The notes below the pieces were generated by a model. That model saw nothing but the letters and a program-made list of their open reading frames with translations, was not told the origin of the DNA and ran no database searches. DNA of 53,606 nucleotides from NCBI GenBank assembly GCA_016933745.1, contig JAFGAK010000107.1, positions 1 to 53,606 of the forward strand, read 5' to 3'. Source of the DNA: Bacteroidales bacterium. Its GTDB lineage: Bacteria; Bacteroidota; Bacteroidia; Bacteroidales; UBA12170. Positions 50,480 to 53,606 of the stretch are shown here, in pieces. A program made the translations under genes and the position numbers. The first letter of the stretch is position 1. Each line of letters opens with the position of its first letter.

Positions 50480-50560
50480 TCACAATAGGGGTGCCTTAAT
50501 ATTACGGGCTGAGAACATACTCTTTAAACCTGACACGGGTAATGCCGACGTAGGGAAAAA
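50480..50560 (+). ncRNA. TPP (thiamine) riboswitch
   Basis: The THI-element signatures are in order: GGGGTGCC (50488-50495), CTGAGA (50509-50514), ACCTGA (50528-50533) and GGGTAATGCCGACGTAGGG (50537-50555), with the short variable arm between them. This is the conserved pyrimidine- and diphosphate-binding core. No T-rich terminator follows before the start codon, so control is more likely at translation (inference). It precedes the TonB-dependent receptor gene. Confidence 0.96.
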
Positions 50561-50614
50561 AGACTTCATTTGATCGTTTTCTCTCTATTGATTTTTAATT
50601 TAAAAAGTCAAAAG

Positions 50615-53059
50615 ATGATAAAAAAATTTATTTTAATGAGCATGATGAGCATTCCAATGCTCTTGTTTGCACAATTTCAAATTCAAGGAAAAGTACTTGA
50701 TTCAAAATCACAATCCGCTCTGGAGGGAGCGAGTATTCAGTTAAGCGGATCTTCCTTTCATACCGTAAGCGACCAACAAGGCGATTTTACTTTAAACAAC
50801 TTACCAAAAGGAAATTACAATCTGTTAGTCCAGTATTTGGGTTATGCGCCTTACGAAATAAACGTCAACTTAAATGAAAACAAATCCCTTCAAATTCAGC
50901 TTAAAGAACGAATGATTCTGAGTGAAGAGGTCATCGTTTCGGCAACAAGAGCAAGCACAAAAACACCAAGTACATTTACCGATTTATCAAAAAAAGAATT
51001 AGAAGAAAACAACCAAGGAAAAGCACTGCCTTTTTTGCTGAATACAAGTCCATCCGTTGTGATTACATCGGATGCCGGAGCAGGAATTGGGTACACTAAT
51101 TTTAGCATTCGTGGCACTGATATTAGTCGAATTAATGTGACTATCAATGGTATTCCAATGAATGATGCTGAATCGCATAGCGTATATTTTGTGGATTTAC
51201 CTGATTTAGCAACTTCGTTGGATAATATTCAGATACAACGCGGAGTTGGAACTTCAACCAACGGATCAGCTGCTTTTGGAGCTAGTGTTAATTTGCAAAC
51301 CAAACAATTAAATCAAGATCCTTATGCAAGTTTGCATTCGGGAGTAGGTTCTTTCAATACGTTTAAAAATGATGTCAGTTTTGGAACCGGATTATTAAAA
51401 AACAAATTGGCTTTTGATGGCAGGTTATCCAAAATAACTACCGATGGTTATATCGATAGAGCATTTTCCGATTTAAAATCGTTGTACTTCTCCGGAGGAT
51501 ATTACGGTAAAAATGATATTGTTAAATTCACTTTACTAAGCGGGAAAGAGCAAACGTATCAAGCTTGGAATGGCATACCAAAAGTACGCTTAAACAATGA
51601 TGTTGCAGGAATGCTTGATCTTGCAACCGATAATTGGTGGGATACAGAAACCACTGACAATCTGCTTAATTCCAATGCGAGAACTTATAATTATTATACT
51701 TACGATAATGAAATAGACGATTATCAACAAGATTATTATCAATTGCATTATTCACATTATTTTAATAATTCGCTCCAATTAAATACGGCGTTATTCTATA
51801 CACTTGGAAAAGGTTTTTATGAGCAATTTAAAAAGGACCGGAAATTTGCCGATTATGAATTGGAAAATGTAGTTATTGAAACCGAAACGATTAATCGTTC
51901 GGATTTGATTCAAAGAAAATGGCTCGATAATCGTTACTATGGCGCAACAATCTCTTTAAATTATAGTCAGAACAAGCTAGAAAGCGTTCTTGGAGGATCA
52001 ATTACGCAATACGATGGAGATCATTTTGGCGAAATTATTTGGCTTGAATACGCTGGGAATAACCAAATTCGAACTCCTTGGTATTTTAATAACGGCTTAA
52101 AAACCGATGGAAATATTTTCACAAAATCAACCTATAGTTTATCAGAAAAACTGACTGCCTATGTTGATTTACAATATCGTTTTGTAAATTATATCATTGA
52201 AGGAACTCACGATGATTTACGCGATATTTCGCAAAGCAATCAGTTTCATTTTTTTAATCCCAAAGCCGGATTATTTTATCAGTTGAACACCAAAAATCAA
52301 CTCTATTTTTCGTTTGCTGTGGCAAACCGCGAACCAAGTAGAGGAAACTACCGTGATGCGGACGAAAATTATCAGCCAAAACCGGAACGATTGACCGATC
52401 TTGAACTGGGTTATAATTATCAAGGAATTCGATTTGCCTTTTCATCGAATGTTTATTTCATGAACTACAAAGATCAATTAATTGCCACCGGAAAAATTAA
52501 CAATGTTGGCGATGCTATTATGACAAACGTTGAGAATAGCTACCGATTGGGAATTGAATTTTCGACTACATTAAAAATCAACAAGAAGTTAAGTTGGAAC
52601 GCTAATCTAACACTCAGTCAAAACAAAATCATCGACTTTGTGCAGCATATCGATGATTGGGACAATTGGAATCAACAAGCCCTTGATTTAGGAACGACTG
52701 ACATTCTTTTATCGCCCAATCAAATTGCTTCGTCGAATATTCAATACCTCCCATTTAAAAACGTGCGAATTGCGTTGATTTCCAAATTTGTTGGAAAGCA
52801 ATTTATCGACAATACAAGCAACGATTACAACAGCATAGATTCTTATTTTGTAAACGATTTGCTTCTTGCATATGAATTGAAACCTAAATTCTTGAAAAAA
52901 GTAGAGTTTACTTTGTTGGTTAACAATCTATTGAGCGAGAAATACGAGACCTATGGTTGGGCTTACAATTATATCTACAATCAACAACAAAAAGTGATGG
53001 ACGGCTATTTTCCTATGGCTCCACTAAACTTTTTAGTTGGGATAAATATTAATTTCTAG
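50615..53059 (+). CDS. TonB-dependent outer membrane receptor under TPP riboswitch control (thiamine uptake)
   Basis: Encodes 814 residues from the ATG at 50615; the frame is open to a TTG at 50570 that abuts the riboswitch. Signal peptide about 1-19 (MLLFAQ/F). A carboxypeptidase-regulatory-like domain (about 22-100, GKVLDSKSQSALEGASIQL) is followed by the plug (about 110-220, NFSIRGTDISRINVTINGIPMND) and a 22-stranded barrel ending MAPLNFLVGININF, with the C-terminal Phe expected for barrel insertion. The receptor imports a substrate with TonB energy. The TPP riboswitch points to thiamine or a thiamine precursor, as for the OMthi receptor of Bacteroides (family knowledge). No inner-membrane transporter is next to it. 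Confidence 0.93.
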   Translation: MIKKFILMSMMSIPMLLFAQFQIQGKVLDSKSQSALEGASIQLSGSSFHTVSDQQGDFTLNNLPKGNYNLLVQYLGYAPYEINVNLNENKSLQIQLKERMILSEEVIVSATRASTKTPSTFTDLSKKELEENNQGKALPFLLNTSPSVVITSDAGAGIGYTNFSIRGTDISRINVTINGIPMNDAESHSVYFVDLPDLATSLDNIQIQRGVGTSTNGSAAFGASVNLQTKQLNQDPYASLHSGVGSFNTFKNDVSFGTGLLKNKLAFDGRLSKITTDGYIDRAFSDLKSLYFSGGYYGKNDIVKFTLLSGKEQTYQAWNGIPKVRLNNDVAGMLDLATDNWWDTETTDNLLNSNARTYNYYTYDNEIDDYQQDYYQLHYSHYFNNSLQLNTALFYTLGKGFYEQFKKDRKFADYELENVVIETETINRSDLIQRKWLDNRYYGATISLNYSQNKLESVLGGSITQYDGDHFGEIIWLEYAGNNQIRTPWYFNNGLKTDGNIFTKSTYSLSEKLTAYVDLQYRFVNYIIEGTHDDLRDISQSNQFHFFNPKAGLFYQLNTKNQLYFSFAVANREPSRGNYRDADENYQPKPERLTDLELGYNYQGIRFAFSSNVYFMNYKDQLIATGKINNVGDAIMTNVENSYRLGIEFSTTLKINKKLSWNANLTLSQNKIIDFVQHIDDWDNWNQQALDLGTTDILLSPNQIASSNIQYLPFKNVRIALISKFVGKQFIDNTSNDYNSIDSYFVNDLLLAYELKPKFLKKVEFTLLVNNLLSEKYETYGWAYNYIYNQQQKVMDGYFPMAPLNFLVGININF

Positions 53060-53083
53060 CATTTAGTACATATCTGAAAATAC

Positions 53084-53485
53084 TTATTCACTGATACTTC
53101 CAAGATAAAATCGTATTTCAATTTCTTCATTGGGTAGTAATGAAATATTATCTAAGGTTGCGATAAACCTTTCATCACTAGAGAGCCCCAGACATTTTAT
53201 TTTATATGTCCCTGGCAATATTTGAAGACTATAATGTCCCCAAACGTCGCTAGTTGTTTTAATATCGGTTCCTTCTATCCATATGCTCGCGCCAGGTTCA
53301 GGCATATTTTCAGTTCCTGCAAAAATTACTGAGCCATAAATTAATGCTGAATCATTAAGCGCTATATTGGTACCCCTGCTGACTATTTCTGTACTGCTCT
53401 CAATAATAGCTATTTGACGACATGAACTTGCAAAGATTAAGAGAAGGGCAAGAACTAGGAATCCTATTTTGTTATTTGTTTTCAT
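53084..53485 (-). CDS. Small lipoprotein with carboxypeptidase-regulatory-like domain
   Basis: A 133-residue exported protein. The signal peptide ends in a lipobox (FASSC), with Cys22 the likely lipidated residue. The rest (about 50-132) is a beta-sandwich of carboxypeptidase-regulatory type: IYGSVIFAGTENMPEPGASIWIEGTD, WGHYSLQILPGTYKIKC and a terminal PNEEIEIRFYLG. It resembles the SusC/TonB N-terminal domain standing alone. Function unknown. A second gene with the same C-terminal pattern follows at the right edge. Confidence 0.8.
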   Translation of the reverse strand: MKTNNKIGFLVLALLLIFASSCRQIAIIESSTEIVSRGTNIALNDSALIYGSVIFAGTENMPEPGASIWIEGTDIKTTSDVWGHYSLQILPGTYKIKCLGLSSDERFIATLDNISLLPNEEIEIRFYLGSISE

Positions 53486-53542
53486 ATTATCTATTTTTAA
53501 AATCTTAAGAAAACTCGTAATTTAAATCAAATAAAAATCAGG

Positions 53543-53606
53543 TTAGAATTCATCGCTACTTCCATGTAAAAATTTTATTTCAACTTTTTCATTAGGAAGC
53601 ACTAAA
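53543..53606 (-). CDS. Paralogue of the small lipoprotein, 3' end only
   Basis: Only the last 20 codons and the TAA are in the window. The residues LPNEKVEIKFLHGSSDEF align with the end of the protein at 53084 (LPNEEIEIRFYLGSISE). This marks a tandem pair of related genes on the same strand; the start lies outside the window. Confidence 0.7.
   Translation of the reverse strand, partial: LVLPNEKVEIKFLHGSSDEF

Noticed and set aside
50570-50614. Longer N-terminus of the TonB receptor
   Set aside because: It begins with TTG right after the riboswitch, while the ATG at 50615 gives a clean signal peptide.

Overview
The window reads as chromosomal DNA of an AT-rich member of the Bacteroidota, probably a fermentative Bacteroidales or Marinilabiliales-type organism (inference). 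Supporting signs are many promoters of the Bacteroidota form TAnnTTTG, almost no Shine-Dalgarno sequences, type IX secretion sorting tails, a SusC-like TonB receptor with a carboxypeptidase-regulatory-like N-terminus, class III fructose bisphosphatase, and anaerobic ferredoxin-linked enzymes. No phage, insertion sequence, CRISPR array or rRNA gene is visible. Nearly every base belongs to an identifiable gene or a short regulatory gap.

Layout. 1-3066 (minus) is a methylmalonyl-CoA operon: epimerase, carboxyltransferase, OadG-like subunit, biotin carrier and the start of the membrane beta subunit. 3455-4092 holds a DUF1289 protein, a 57-residue membrane protein missed by length cut-offs, and tRNA-Arg(CCT) with promoter and terminator. 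4430-13753 is a dense sensory island: FIST protein, PAS-rich histidine kinase and HTH response regulator in one operon, then a receiver lacking its phospho-Asp, a receiver-kinase hybrid and a second PAS/GAF kinase. 14059-15868 is the pseudouridine catabolic pair psuK-psuG, facing a fucose-isomerase-like gene. 17178-24765 carries a FadL-type porin, metG, an MFS transporter, a YkoF-like/PnuC/NadR-like vitamin uptake operon and a YggS protein. 25083-28984 is a tandem duplication of a two-gene unit: a large type IX-secreted protein followed by a tiny glycine-rich membrane protein.

29240-31934 encodes a four-subunit 2-oxoacid:ferredoxin oxidoreductase. 32022-35671 has a TlpA-like thioredoxin, rlmN, a flavin reductase and a Cys/Met PLP lyase. 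35733-39055 (minus) is an iron-sulfur ATPase/NifX/DUF134 operon whose promoter holds two near-identical 16-bp palindromes. It is followed by fbp, an unknown gene, ppnP and the lysine genes lysC-lysA, which are preceded by a Lys/Met-rich leader peptide and a terminator resembling an attenuator. 45222-50432 has ygeW-ygeY, an MscS channel, a polyprenyl synthase and a radical SAM protein. 50480-53059 is a TPP riboswitch with its TonB-dependent receptor, and the right end carries tandem small lipoprotein-like genes, one cut by the edge.

How the genes fit together. The methylmalonyl-CoA operon and the 2-oxoacid oxidoreductase suit succinate/propionate fermentation with sodium pumping. The TPP-controlled receptor and the YkoF/PnuC/NadR-like operon may be the outer- and inner-membrane halves of thiamine salvage. 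The points most worth following up are the lysC leader, the DUF134 double operator, the duplicated secreted-protein/small-protein cassette, and the FIST/two-component island with its pseudo-receiver.
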